A stretch of DNA of 35,909 nt from Desulfuromonadaceae bacterium (GTDB lineage: Bacteria; Desulfobacterota; Desulfuromonadia; Desulfuromonadales; JAAYDE01), in the NCBI GenBank assembly GCA_012512925.1, contig JAAZDE010000023.1, forward strand, positions 1 to 35,909, in the 5' to 3' direction. The notes beneath the pieces are model-generated. The model had not been told where the DNA came from. It did no database searches and saw nothing but the letters and a program-made list of their open reading frames with translations. Below are positions 29,093 to 35,909 of the stretch, in pieces. The first letter of the stretch is position 1; each line of letters starts with the position of its first letter. The translations under genes were made by a program, and so were the position numbers.

Positions 29093-30936
29093 AGTTCGAA
29101 ACCGATGCCGAGGTGGAGCCGCAAGGAGCGGCTGTCTTTTTCCAGAGGATGGGCCAGATCTATTTTGATCGGGCCAATGGGGGTATAGATGCGCAGACCC
29201 ACTCCCGCTCCGCTGATGAAATCCATATCCCGGGCGCTGTTGAAGGCGCTGCCGATGTCGTAGAAGGCCGCTACCCCCCAATGTTTGTGGATCTCCCGTT
29301 CCAGTTCCAGACTGGCCGCCAGGAGACCTTCCCCGCCGATTACGTTGCCGTCGGCGTCGCGGGGGCCTTCCGATTTATGGGCGTAGCCGCGCACACTGTT
29401 GTCGCCGCCGACAAAAAAGCGCAAGGAGGGAGGAAGTTCGTCGAAGGGACTTTCCTTGATGGTGTAGCCGCCGTCAAAGCGAAACAGCAGAAAAAATTTC
29501 TTTCCCAGCGGGCGAAAGACATGACTGCTGGCCAGCATCTGGAGAAGTGATATGTCGGAAAGCAGTCCCTCGGCGCATCCCCTCATTTCCAGGCGGTAAT
29601 GGTAGCCCCTGCGAGGGTTGACCGGATCCTGAAAGGAGCGTTCGACCAGCCGGGCGCCAGCCAGCAGCAGATGGGAAACCTCCTCATCATGGTAGATGTC
29701 GTGCCGCTCCTGCTGAAAGCGCAGGTAGACGGAACCGACCCGATTTTCCCCCAGCGAGAAGAGCTGTTCTCCCTCGGAAAAGAGCGATTCGCTTTCGTAA
29801 CTGGCTGTTTTTTCATGCTGCAGGCCGGCCGAGAGGGCGAAAGCGTCGTCAATATGCCGCTCCTGGGGAAAGATGTATTTGACTTGGGCGCTTTGAGATT
29901 TCTGGCCGAGGGTCATGTCGCTCCTGAATTCGTGCCCGCGACTGAAAACATTGAGGTGCTCGAAATTGACGGTCAGGCGGGGGCCGCTGTTGTCCCCATA
30001 GCCGATGCCGGTGCGAAACCGCTTGGGCGGAAGGGATTCCAGATGGATTTCGACGGGAACATGGCCATCCTCGGCGATGTCGGTTCTCGGAATCAGCTGA
30101 TAATTTTGGAAACGGCCTGATTTCTGGAAATTGGCTCGGGTCTGGCGCTGCTTGGCTTCGGTGAATGTTTGTCCTGGCCGATAAGCGAGAAAACGGCGCA
30201 GGAAGGAAGTGGGATAGTCGTCGGCCCCGGAGAACAGAGTCTGGCCGAAATGGAATTGCGGACCAGAGACCAGTTCAAGATCGATATCGCCGATATTGTC
30301 CTCGGGATAGATTAGAATCTGATGGGATGAATATTCGGCGGTCAGGTATCCCAGGCCGAGGGTGGTATCCCGGAGTTCTCTTTTGCCGGTATCGTAATAG
30401 TCCTGTCGAAGTACGTCCCCTACCTTTAAAGGAAAACGGGACAGCTTTTCCATGACTTCAGTTTCGGTTGCGGCCGGACCGTCGACCGTGATGTCGGCGG
30501 CTCTCAATATGACCGGCGGACCTTGGTCCACCTCCACCAGCAACAGATAATGGTCGGGAGAATTCTGCCGCAACTCGACTTTCGCTGTGGCGTGATAGAA
30601 ACCGAAAGGTTCCAAGGCCGAGGCGAGCCGTTTCGGAATCTGTTTGCGGTAGTGGTCCAGCCAGCGTCTGTTGAGGACGCCGTCACGCACCAGGCCCGGC
30701 GGCAGATCGAGGGTCGCTTCGGCGTTTTGGAGCATGGCTTCGTTCAGGCCGGTGATGCGCAGATCGAGGGTTTCTGCATGGCTGATTGAAATAGAGGAAG
30801 CGACCAAAAAAGGCATGACCAGGTAGAGGATACGGAGTGAACATCGCAGAACAAGGGAAAAGGGGGAAATCGAAAAAAAATTGGTTTTCGAATGATTTTT
30901 TAATATGAAAATAGAAATCTGGCTCGCTTTTTCCAT
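29089..30936 (-). CDS. tamA: Outer-membrane TamA (Omp85 family) protein
   Basis: TamA is a BamA-related outer-membrane barrel with periplasmic POTRA domains. The 615-aa product has an N-terminal signal region ending near SHA-ET (about residue 55), POTRA-like segments (for example PPVILRAADITVDGP) and a C-terminal barrel with GGDNSVRGYAHKSEGP, containing the VRGY motif typical of Omp85 proteins. It ends in a hydrophobic residue (GIGFEL). GGAAG 7 bases before ATG 30936 supports the long start, giving an unusually long signal n-region; MPFLVASS at residue 41 is an alternative. It heads a two-gene operon with tamB and is divergent from the regulator gene. Confidence 0.92.
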   Translation of the reverse strand: MEKASQISIFILKNHSKTNFFSISPFSLVLRCSLRILYLVMPFLVASSISISHAETLDLRITGLNEAMLQNAEATLDLPPGLVRDGVLNRRWLDHYRKQIPKRLASALEPFGFYHATAKVELRQNSPDHYLLLVEVDQGPPVILRAADITVDGPAATETEVMEKLSRFPLKVGDVLRQDYYDTGKRELRDTTLGLGYLTAEYSSHQILIYPEDNIGDIDLELVSGPQFHFGQTLFSGADDYPTSFLRRFLAYRPGQTFTEAKQRQTRANFQKSGRFQNYQLIPRTDIAEDGHVPVEIHLESLPPKRFRTGIGYGDNSGPRLTVNFEHLNVFSRGHEFRSDMTLGQKSQSAQVKYIFPQERHIDDAFALSAGLQHEKTASYESESLFSEGEQLFSLGENRVGSVYLRFQQERHDIYHDEEVSHLLLAGARLVERSFQDPVNPRRGYHYRLEMRGCAEGLLSDISLLQMLASSHVFRPLGKKFFLLFRFDGGYTIKESPFDELPPSLRFFVGGDNSVRGYAHKSEGPRDADGNVIGGEGLLAASLELEREIHKHWGVAAFYDIGSAFNSARDMDFISGAGVGLRIYTPIGPIKIDLAHPLEKDSRSLRLHLGIGFEL

Positions 30937-31066
30937 GTTGATCTTCCATGGGTTGCCATGGTTGTCTGTTGCCCCTGGATGTAAAAGCCGACTCCTGTCT
31001 ATATATACATGAAGTTCAGGGAGTATCGAAGATTATTGGCGCTTTGTGGAAGACATTTTTTCCTTC

Positions 31067-31095
31067 TTGGAAGCTTAAAACTATATTGTTATAAA
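31067..31095 (+). promoter_or_regulatory. Possible promoter for the STAND/BTAD regulator
   Basis: TTGGAA (31067-31072) and TATAAA (31090-31095) are separated by 17 bases, in a 244-base divergent gap. Transcription would begin near 31102, leaving a leader of about 80 bases. The gap shows no other clear element. Confidence 0.4.
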
Positions 31096-31180
31096 AATGG
31101 CATTTGTCTTTAAAACTTCCTGAACGAAGGCGGATTCCGTTGGTCGAGAGAATGATGGAGACCGGCGCAGAGGTCACACT

Positions 31181-34100
31181 GTGAGAGGATCCATGCGCGA
31201 TCTGATCAGCCAATTAAAAAGGATTCTTCCTGCCAACAAATTTCGTCCCCCGTATATTGATCCATCCAGCCTGGTCTTTCGTGAATCGCTCATACAGGAG
31301 ATTCTGAACGGGAAATGGGCCAAAAAGCGTTACATCCTGATCGATGCTCAAGCCGGGCAGGGCAAGACGACCCTGGCCGTGCAGCTGCAAAGTCGTTCCG
31401 ACTCCCCCTGTTTCTGGTATCAGGCAGGTTGTGAGGATCGCGACCCGATCTTTTTTATCTCCTCCCTCTATCTGTTCTTTTGTGAATCTTTCCCCGGTTA
31501 TTCGGTTTCGGATCTTGAGGAAAGGATCCGCCTGGGCGCCGTTGCCTTGGACGAGGCGCCGGAGTTCGGCCCCCTCCTGATGGCGGCGGTCAGTGCTTTT
31601 TTGCCGGCGGGGTGTATTCTGGTGTTTGACGACCTTCATTGTCTCGACCAGGCTCCTTTAAGCTGTTCTCTCCTCACCCGTCTGGTTTGCACACCTGTCG
31701 ACAATGTCCGTTTTGTCCTCATTTCCCGCCATAAGGTACCGATTCTTTCGGAAAAGTTGCTTCAGGACAGGACGACCCTGCAACTTACCGGTCACGATCT
31801 GGCCTTGAACCGTCGGGAGGTTTTCGACCTCTCCTCCAAGATTTCGGCCGTTCCTCTTCTTCGGAATGAAGTGGCTGAAATTCATGGGATCACCGAGGGA
31901 TGGGCCATGGGCGTCCGTTTTCTCCTCAAGTACCGGACGTCCTCCTCTGGATCCTCCAAGGGATTACCTGCCGGGGAAACAAGTTCTTCGCTGATCGGTT
32001 TTTTCGTCAGAGATCTGTTGGAAAGCTTCCCCTGGCAAACCAGAAAGACCCTTCTCCTGCTGGCGCAACTGGAGGAAGTTCCTCTGGAACTGGCCGAATT
32101 TCTGGGTTCCGATGCCACCGTGGCAGTTCGCGAGATTCTCGAGGAGATGGCGGAAAAGAATCTTTTTGTCCAGTTTCTGGTCGATAGGGAGGAGACCGGG
32201 TTTGCCCTCGGCACCTTCCGCTTTCACCAGTTGTTCCGGGAAACCCTTAGAAGCATCGCCCTGCAGGAATTGGAAAAACGGGAGATCCGCCGCTTTGGCA
32301 AAGCCGCCGCGGCATGGTTCTTGAGCAAGGACAAACCCCTGTTGAGTCTCCAGTATTTCCTTATGGCCGAGGAATACGAAAGAGCCCAGGAACTCGCCAG
32401 GGAGGCCGGGATCCGCTTCCTTTCCCAGGGGCTGCACATTACTGTCCATCAATTACTGGGACGGATTCCCCCGGTGGTGCTTAAAGAATATCCTTGGTTG
32501 TCCCTGGTTTATGGCATCGCCATGATGGAAATCGAACCGGCCTGCGCCTATCCATATCTGAAGTCGGCCGGCGAACGGTTTGGCCACAGTGAGGACTCTT
32601 TCGGTGAACTTTATGCTCTTGCCCAGCAGATCACTTACCATCTGGCGGTGGACGCCCGTTACGGAGAGGGCAGTCGGCTTCTGCCGCGGACCGATCAACT
32701 GTTTCAGCGCTTGGCGGCGGACCTGGATCCCTTCGCCTGCATGCAGATCTCTTTTGCTCTAGGGCTCGGCTATTGTTTTTTTGACTGTGACCTGGCGGCG
32801 GCTCGTCGCCATACGACCCTTTCAATGAGGCTTGCCACAGAGCACGGCTCCCTTAAATATCAGGCTTCCGGCCGGATGCTGAGCGGCTTCATCCATCTCT
32901 TTGCCGGTGACGGCCTTGGCTGTATCCATGAGATCGAAACATCACTTGATTTGCTGAGCAGCCCGCTGGTGAGTCAGTTTTTCAAGCTGTATCTGTTTCT
33001 TTTCCAGATCAATTTCGTTGCCCTCAGCGGGGATTTTCTCAATTATGAAGGGGTTAAAGGATTCTTTCACCGCTTCTTCAACAACCATCTGATCGTCAAC
33101 AGCGTTGCCGGCCCCTTCCTTTTACTGTGGGATATAGACCAGGCTGTTTCGGAAGGGCGCTTTGACGAAGCCTGGAGGCTGGTGGAAAAGTCCTTGAAAA
33201 CCGAACCTGCAGCCATCAGTGATCACTTCCTGAGTCAATATCTTCAATACGGCGCTTATCTCGCCGCGGCCAGGGGGGAACGGGAAAAGGCTCTCGGCTG
33301 GTCGGAGCAATCGGCGCATCATCGAAAAATTGCCGGAGGGCGATACTATATCGCCCTCAATGAGATGTTTCTGGGGGCGATCTTCAGCTTGTTGAAGGAA
33401 CCAGAGCAGGCGGACCATCATTTCGCCAGTGCTCTGATGGATTTCCGGGGTATGGACAATCCGTGGATGGTGGCGGCGGTCCTCTGCCACCGCGCCTACC
33501 ATCGTTTGCAGGCGGCTAGCAAGGACGGTTTGGCGGATCTGCGGGAGGCCCTGGCTATCATGCGCCGTCACCGGTACCGAAATTTCTACGGATGGGATCC
33601 ACGGATAATGGAGGCACTTCTGAAAGCGGCGGCGGCGGCCAGGATAGAGGACGAATACGGGCGGTGGTTGGCTTGGAATCGGCTCCACCGAATCATTCAG
33701 GCGGATGGGACCATCCTGCCCCTTCTATTCATCCGGGCGCTTGGCCCATTGGAGATTACCTTTGGCAACGGGGCCGGAATCGACGCATCCGACCTGAGCG
33801 AAATTCAGCGACGCTTTCTGGCTATCATCCTCATATCCGTGGGTCAGCAGGTCAATCAGGAAAGCCTGCAGGAGCAGCTATGGCCGGAGTGTAGTGCGGA
33901 AAGGGGACGCAAGAGGTTCGACACTGTTCTTTTCAGGATGCGCAGGATTTTTAATGAACGGTTGCCGTCCCAGAATTACATCCAGCTTCAGTCCGGGATT
34001 CTTTCCTTGAGGAATTGTCGTCTCGATACCGTTGAGTTTGTGGAGAATGCTCAAAAAGGGCTGAGGCATTACCAGAAAGGGAAATATTGGCAGGCCTGCC

Positions 34101-34465
34101 ACGCTTTCAACATGGCTCATTCCCTGTGGCGGGGAACCTTCATGGCCAGTACCCGACTGGAAGGAAGTGCGGAGGTTCATCGCAATGAACTGCTCAACCT
34201 CTATATCGACATCTGCTGCAAATGGGCCGAGATCTGTTCCCATGTCGGGTTCCCCATTGATGCCGAGACGATAGCCTGGAACGCCCTTAAGGAAGATCCG
34301 ACCAGTGAACCGCTGGTCCGTGTGCTCTACAACTGCTACGTGGCCCAGGGAGCGCCGGTCAAGGCCGCCCAGTTGCTGAAAAGGTATGAGGCGGCTCTCC
34401 AAAAGGAAGAGTATCTCGTCGAGGAGATCGACGAGATACTGGAAAATTTCTGGAAATCGCCCTAA
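31181..34465 (+). CDS. Large STAND-type (MalT-like) regulator with C-terminal BTAD/SARP-like module
   Basis: The 1094-aa protein has a P-loop NTPase of the STAND/MalT class: Walker A AQAGQGKT (56-63) and Walker B ILVFDDLH (D150, D151). A long helical-repeat, TPR-like middle spans about 380-830. From about residue 850 there is a winged-helix plus BTAD region (ALGPLEITFG, QLWPECSAERGRKRFDTVLFRMRRIF, then helical repeats). MalT proteins usually end in a LuxR-type helix-turn-helix; here the BTAD part takes that place. Such proteins switch on transcription when a ligand binds. The inducer and targets are unknown and no obvious target gene lies beside it. GTG 31181 has GCAGAGG 7 bases upstream; ATG 31193 is the alternative. 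Confidence 0.85.
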   Translation: MRGSMRDLISQLKRILPANKFRPPYIDPSSLVFRESLIQEILNGKWAKKRYILIDAQAGQGKTTLAVQLQSRSDSPCFWYQAGCEDRDPIFFISSLYLFFCESFPGYSVSDLEERIRLGAVALDEAPEFGPLLMAAVSAFLPAGCILVFDDLHCLDQAPLSCSLLTRLVCTPVDNVRFVLISRHKVPILSEKLLQDRTTLQLTGHDLALNRREVFDLSSKISAVPLLRNEVAEIHGITEGWAMGVRFLLKYRTSSSGSSKGLPAGETSSSLIGFFVRDLLESFPWQTRKTLLLLAQLEEVPLELAEFLGSDATVAVREILEEMAEKNLFVQFLVDREETGFALGTFRFHQLFRETLRSIALQELEKREIRRFGKAAAAWFLSKDKPLLSLQYFLMAEEYERAQELAREAGIRFLSQGLHITVHQLLGRIPPVVLKEYPWLSLVYGIAMMEIEPACAYPYLKSAGERFGHSEDSFGELYALAQQITYHLAVDARYGEGSRLLPRTDQLFQRLAADLDPFACMQISFALGLGYCFFDCDLAAARRHTTLSMRLATEHGSLKYQASGRMLSGFIHLFAGDGLGCIHEIETSLDLLSSPLVSQFFKLYLFLFQINFVALSGDFLNYEGVKGFFHRFFNNHLIVNSVAGPFLLLWDIDQAVSEGRFDEAWRLVEKSLKTEPAAISDHFLSQYLQYGAYLAAARGEREKALGWSEQSAHHRKIAGGRYYIALNEMFLGAIFSLLKEPEQADHHFASALMDFRGMDNPWMVAAVLCHRAYHRLQAASKDGLADLREALAIMRRHRYRNFYGWDPRIMEALLKAAAAARIEDEYGRWLAWNRLHRIIQADGTILPLLFIRALGPLEITFGNGAGIDASDLSEIQRRFLAIILISVGQQVNQESLQEQLWPECSAERGRKRFDTVLFRMRRIFNERLPSQNYIQLQSGILSLRNCRLDTVEFVENAQKGLRHYQKGKYWQACHAFNMAHSLWRGTFMASTRLEGSAEVHRNELLNLYIDICCKWAEICSHVGFPIDAETIAWNALKEDPTSEPLVRVLYNCYVAQGAPVKAAQLLKRYEAALQKEEYLVEEIDEILENFWKSP

Positions 34466-34490
34466 ACCCGGCCCGGCATTCGGCCGGGTT
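34465..34490. terminator. Terminator-like inverted repeat between the regulator and trpS
   Basis: AACCCGGCC and GGCCGGGTT form a perfect 9-bp stem with an 8-base loop between two convergent genes. Both sides have only short T-runs, so it may act weakly in both directions. Confidence 0.5.
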
Positions 34491-34491
34491 G

Positions 34492-35457
34492 TCAATAGTT
34501 CAGTCCCACCTTCTTGCGCACCTTGGCCATGGTCTTGCGGGCGACATGACGGGCCTTTTCAGAGCCCTGGGCGAGAATGCGCCGGATGCCGTCCTTGTCA
34601 GCCATCAGTTCGCGGCGTTTTTCCGTGAAAGGGGCGAAGAAGTCCCGCACCGTTTCAAAAAGTTCCTCCTTGACCTCGCCGTAGCCCATGCCGCCGGTCC
34701 GGTAGCGGCGGCGCAGAGTTTCCTGCCCCTCCTTGTCGAGAAACAACCGGTAAATTTGAAAAAGGTTGCATCTGTCCGGGTCTTTCGGTTCCTCCACCGG
34801 AGTGGAGTCGGTGACGATGCGCATGATCTGCTTGCGCAGCGCCTTGTCATCCAGGAACAGATCGATGGTGTTGCCGTAGCTCTTGCTCATCTTCTGGCCG
34901 TCGAGGCCGGGGACGGTGGCCACCTCCTCGTCGATATCCGGCTCCGGCAGGGTGAAGACCTCGCCGTATTCGTTGTTGAACTTGATGGCGATGTCGCGGG
35001 TCACCTCGACGTGCTGTTTCTGGTCCTTGCCAACCGGCACGATCTGGCTCTGGAACATCAGGATGTCGGCGCTCATCAGCACCGGGTAGGCAAACAGGCC
35101 GTGGTTGGCGGCGATTCCCTTGGCGACTTTGTCCTTGTAGCTGTGGCAGCGCTCCAGCAGCCCCATCGGCGTGAAGTTGGAGAGCACCCAGGTCAGCTCC
35201 TGGATTTCAGGGAGGTCCGACTGCACCCAGAAGATCGATTTTTCCGGGTCCATGCCCAGGGCCAGGAAGTTGGCGGCCGCCTCCAGGGTGCCCTGGGCCA
35301 GCGCCTTGCCGTCGGCAAGGCTGGTCATGGCGTGGTAGTTGGCGATAAAGCAGAACAGCTCCGCTTTTTCCTGGTAGTCGATCATCTTCTTCATCATGCC
35401 GAAGTAGTTGCCGAGGTGCAGGGAACCGGAAGGTTGAATGCCGGACAGGACTCTCAT
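34492..35457 (-). CDS. trpS: Tryptophanyl-tRNA synthetase
   Basis: TrpS charges tRNA-Trp with tryptophan using ATP in the cytoplasm. The 321-aa product is a class I synthetase with the HIGH-type motif GSLHLGNY (11-18) and KMSKS (189-193), plus PVGKDQKQHVEVTRD. Length is typical. AGAGAGG 7 bases before ATG 35457 is a good ribosome-binding site. Upstream lies a leader with a Trp-rich peptide and a terminator, so expression is probably controlled by tryptophan supply. It follows lon on the same strand. Confidence 0.97.
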   Translation of the reverse strand: MRVLSGIQPSGSLHLGNYFGMMKKMIDYQEKAELFCFIANYHAMTSLADGKALAQGTLEAAANFLALGMDPEKSIFWVQSDLPEIQELTWVLSNFTPMGLLERCHSYKDKVAKGIAANHGLFAYPVLMSADILMFQSQIVPVGKDQKQHVEVTRDIAIKFNNEYGEVFTLPEPDIDEEVATVPGLDGQKMSKSYGNTIDLFLDDKALRKQIMRIVTDSTPVEEPKDPDRCNLFQIYRLFLDKEGQETLRRRYRTGGMGYGEVKEELFETVRDFFAPFTEKRRELMADKDGIRRILAQGSEKARHVARKTMAKVRKKVGLNY

Positions 35458-35506
35458 GGATAGCCTCTCTTTAGCGGATGTTGGTTGAAAATTATCGGAG
35501 GATCAG

Positions 35507-35549
35507 GCAAATAAAAGAGCCGTGGATGCTGATATCGCCCACGGCTCTT
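35507..35549 (-). terminator. Rho-independent terminator in the trpS leader
   Basis: On the - strand AAGAGCCGTGG (35549-35539) pairs perfectly with CCACGGCTCTT (35525-35515), 11 bp, and the transcript continues TTATTTG. It lies about 50 bases before the trpS start and about 100 bases after the tandem Trp codons. It may end lon transcripts as well as act as the attenuator. Confidence 0.85.
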
Positions 35550-35605
35550 GATTCTGCATTTTTTTGGTTGCCGCGGACCTCGCGGTCCGAAGCGCCCACC
35601 ACTGG

Positions 35606-35686
35606 TCAACGTTCCGCAACCGCTCTGAGTTCAGGGGAGCGACGCCACCAGTTGGTTTCATTTTTCAGTTTATTGAAGTCTTTCAT
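35606..35686 (-). CDS. Predicted Trp leader peptide, 26 aa
   Basis: A short ORF on the - strand, too short for the ORF track, encodes 26 residues beginning MKDFNKLKNET and containing NWWRRSPEL. The tandem TGG codons are at 35650-35645. The WWR-S core resembles the E. coli trp leader peptide, whose WWRTS segment also carries the stalling codons. The ATG overlaps the lon stop codon (ATGA), so it could be translated by coupling. No ribosome-binding site is seen, and a promoter at 35698-35724 would start the RNA only about five bases upstream, so translation may be almost leaderless. The peptide probably has no function other than to sense charged tRNA-Trp. Confidence 0.7.
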   Translation of the reverse strand: MKDFNKLKNETNWWRRSPELRAVAER

Positions 35687-35909
35687 AATTTGAGAAAATT
35701 ATCAGGTCCATTTTTTTTCGTCAACGGCTTTTTCGTTTTTGCGCCTCTCGCCTTGGCGAAGGCGACCTTGTAGACGTCGTCGTACTCCTTTGCGAAATGA
35801 ACCTCCAGGCCCTCTCTCAGGTAGTCGGGGAGCTCCTCGAAATCCTTGCGGTTTCCCTCCGGAAAGATGAGGATTTTGAGGCCGATACGGCGGGCGGCGA
35901 TGGTCTTCT
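35683..35909 (-). CDS. lon: Lon protease, C-terminal fragment (cut by window edge)
   Basis: Translating the - strand from the window edge gives 74 residues to a TGA at 35685-35683: KTIAARRIGLKILIFPEGN, then RKDFEELPDYL and a Lys-rich tail. This matches the end of the S16 peptidase domain of the ATP-dependent protease Lon, where family members read like GGIKTVLIPEENRKDLEE. The catalytic Ser and Lys and the AAA+ domain lie outside the window. After the usual end of the domain there is an extra tail of about 20 residues rich in Lys (KTKKPLTKKNG). The ORF track misses it because it has no start codon in the window. Confidence 0.88.
   Translation of the reverse strand, partial: KTIAARRIGLKILIFPEGNRKDFEELPDYLREGLEVHFAKEYDDVYKVAFAKARGAKTKKPLTKKNGPDNFLKL
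35698..35724 (-). promoter_or_regulatory. Candidate promoter for the trpS leader inside the end of lon
   Basis: On the - strand TTGACG (35724-35719) and GATAAT (35703-35698) are separated by 15 bases, each one base off consensus. The spacer is shorter than the ideal 17. The start point would be near 35691, a few bases before the leader peptide ATG at 35686. Confidence 0.45.

Larger units (their letters stand above)
35458..35690 (-). promoter_or_regulatory. Predicted tryptophan attenuator leader of trpS
   Basis: Between lon and trpS the - strand contains, in order: a 26-codon peptide with tandem Trp codons; ACCAACTGGT (35656-35647, covering the first Trp codon) able to pair with ACCAGTGGT (35606-35598) with one bulged A; a hairpin CGGACC-GCGA-GGTCCG (35589-35574); GGTTGC (35621-35616) able to pair with GCAACC (35571-35566); and a terminator at 35549-35507. 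GGTTGC lies in the loop of the first stem, so those two structures compete. This is the layout of ribosome-mediated attenuation. I could not identify a clear antiterminator pairing with the terminator arms, so the exact switch is unresolved. Confidence 0.65.

Noticed and set aside
27068-29188. 706-aa ORF antisense to tamB
   Set aside because: It covers the coding strand of a clear tamB gene, is biased in composition, and has no recognisable domain or start signal.
35574-35600. T-box-like ACCGCG in the trpS leader
   Set aside because: The full T-box consensus (TGG-ACCGCG) and the long stem I with a specifier loop are not present, and the leader is explained better by a peptide-based attenuator.

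Overview
The window reads as a chromosomal, replication-origin-proximal segment of a Gram-negative bacterium. The best guess is a member of the Desulfuromonadales/Geobacter-like group (Desulfuromonadia). Reasons: the order dnaA-dnaN-recF-gyrB-gyrA; a full Tol-Pal locus and a TamA/TamB pair (outer membrane); a small diheme c-type cytochrome directly ahead of pyruvate kinase; and a GC-rich background away from dnaA. The taxon is inferred from gene content only; no rRNA is present. No mobile element, CRISPR array, tRNA or rRNA was found.

Layout. (1) 1-9.2 kb: dnaA regulatory region with three perfect DnaA boxes, then dnaA, dnaN, recF, gyrB and gyrA on the + strand. The first 4 kb are very AT-rich and composition rises to a GC-rich background by gyrA. 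(2) 9.2-11.8 kb: gpsA, an EEP-fold hydrolase with degenerate active-site motifs, and nth. A second DnaA-box cluster lies before nth. (3) 11.8-14.2 kb: a class A penicillin-binding protein on the - strand. (4) 14.4-19.6 kb: diheme cytochrome, pyk, queC, then an intergenic region that looks like a replication origin (AT-rich stretch plus DnaA-box cluster), followed by a DUF2064-type glycosyltransferase, a flavodoxin-fold oxidoreductase and an EamA transporter. (5) 19.7-24.7 kb: tolQ-tolR-tolA-tolB-pal-cpoB with a good sigma-70-like promoter in front and a strong terminator behind. (6) 24.9-25.4 kb: an unrecognised 153-aa protein. (7) 25.5-30.9 kb, - strand: tamA-tamB with a start/stop overlap. 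(8) 31.2-34.5 kb: a 1094-aa STAND-type regulator with a C-terminal BTAD (SARP-like) module. (9) 34.5-35.9 kb, - strand: the 3' end of lon, a leader region and trpS.

The most interesting signal is the 225-base lon-trpS gap. On the - strand it encodes a 26-residue peptide with tandem Trp codons (NWWRRSP), unlisted in the ORF track. The Trp codons lie inside a predicted stem, more hairpins follow, and an 11-bp terminator with a U-rich tail ends just before trpS. A promoter at the end of lon would start the RNA only a few bases before the peptide's ATG. This looks like a trpL-type attenuator controlling tryptophanyl-tRNA synthetase.

The second signal is a pair of nearly identical DnaA-box clusters about 6 kb apart, before nth and before the DUF2064 gene. 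The latter sits beside an AT-rich stretch in an otherwise GC-rich neighbourhood. Together with the cluster before dnaA they suggest a distributed set of DnaA-binding sites, or an origin that is not at dnaA.
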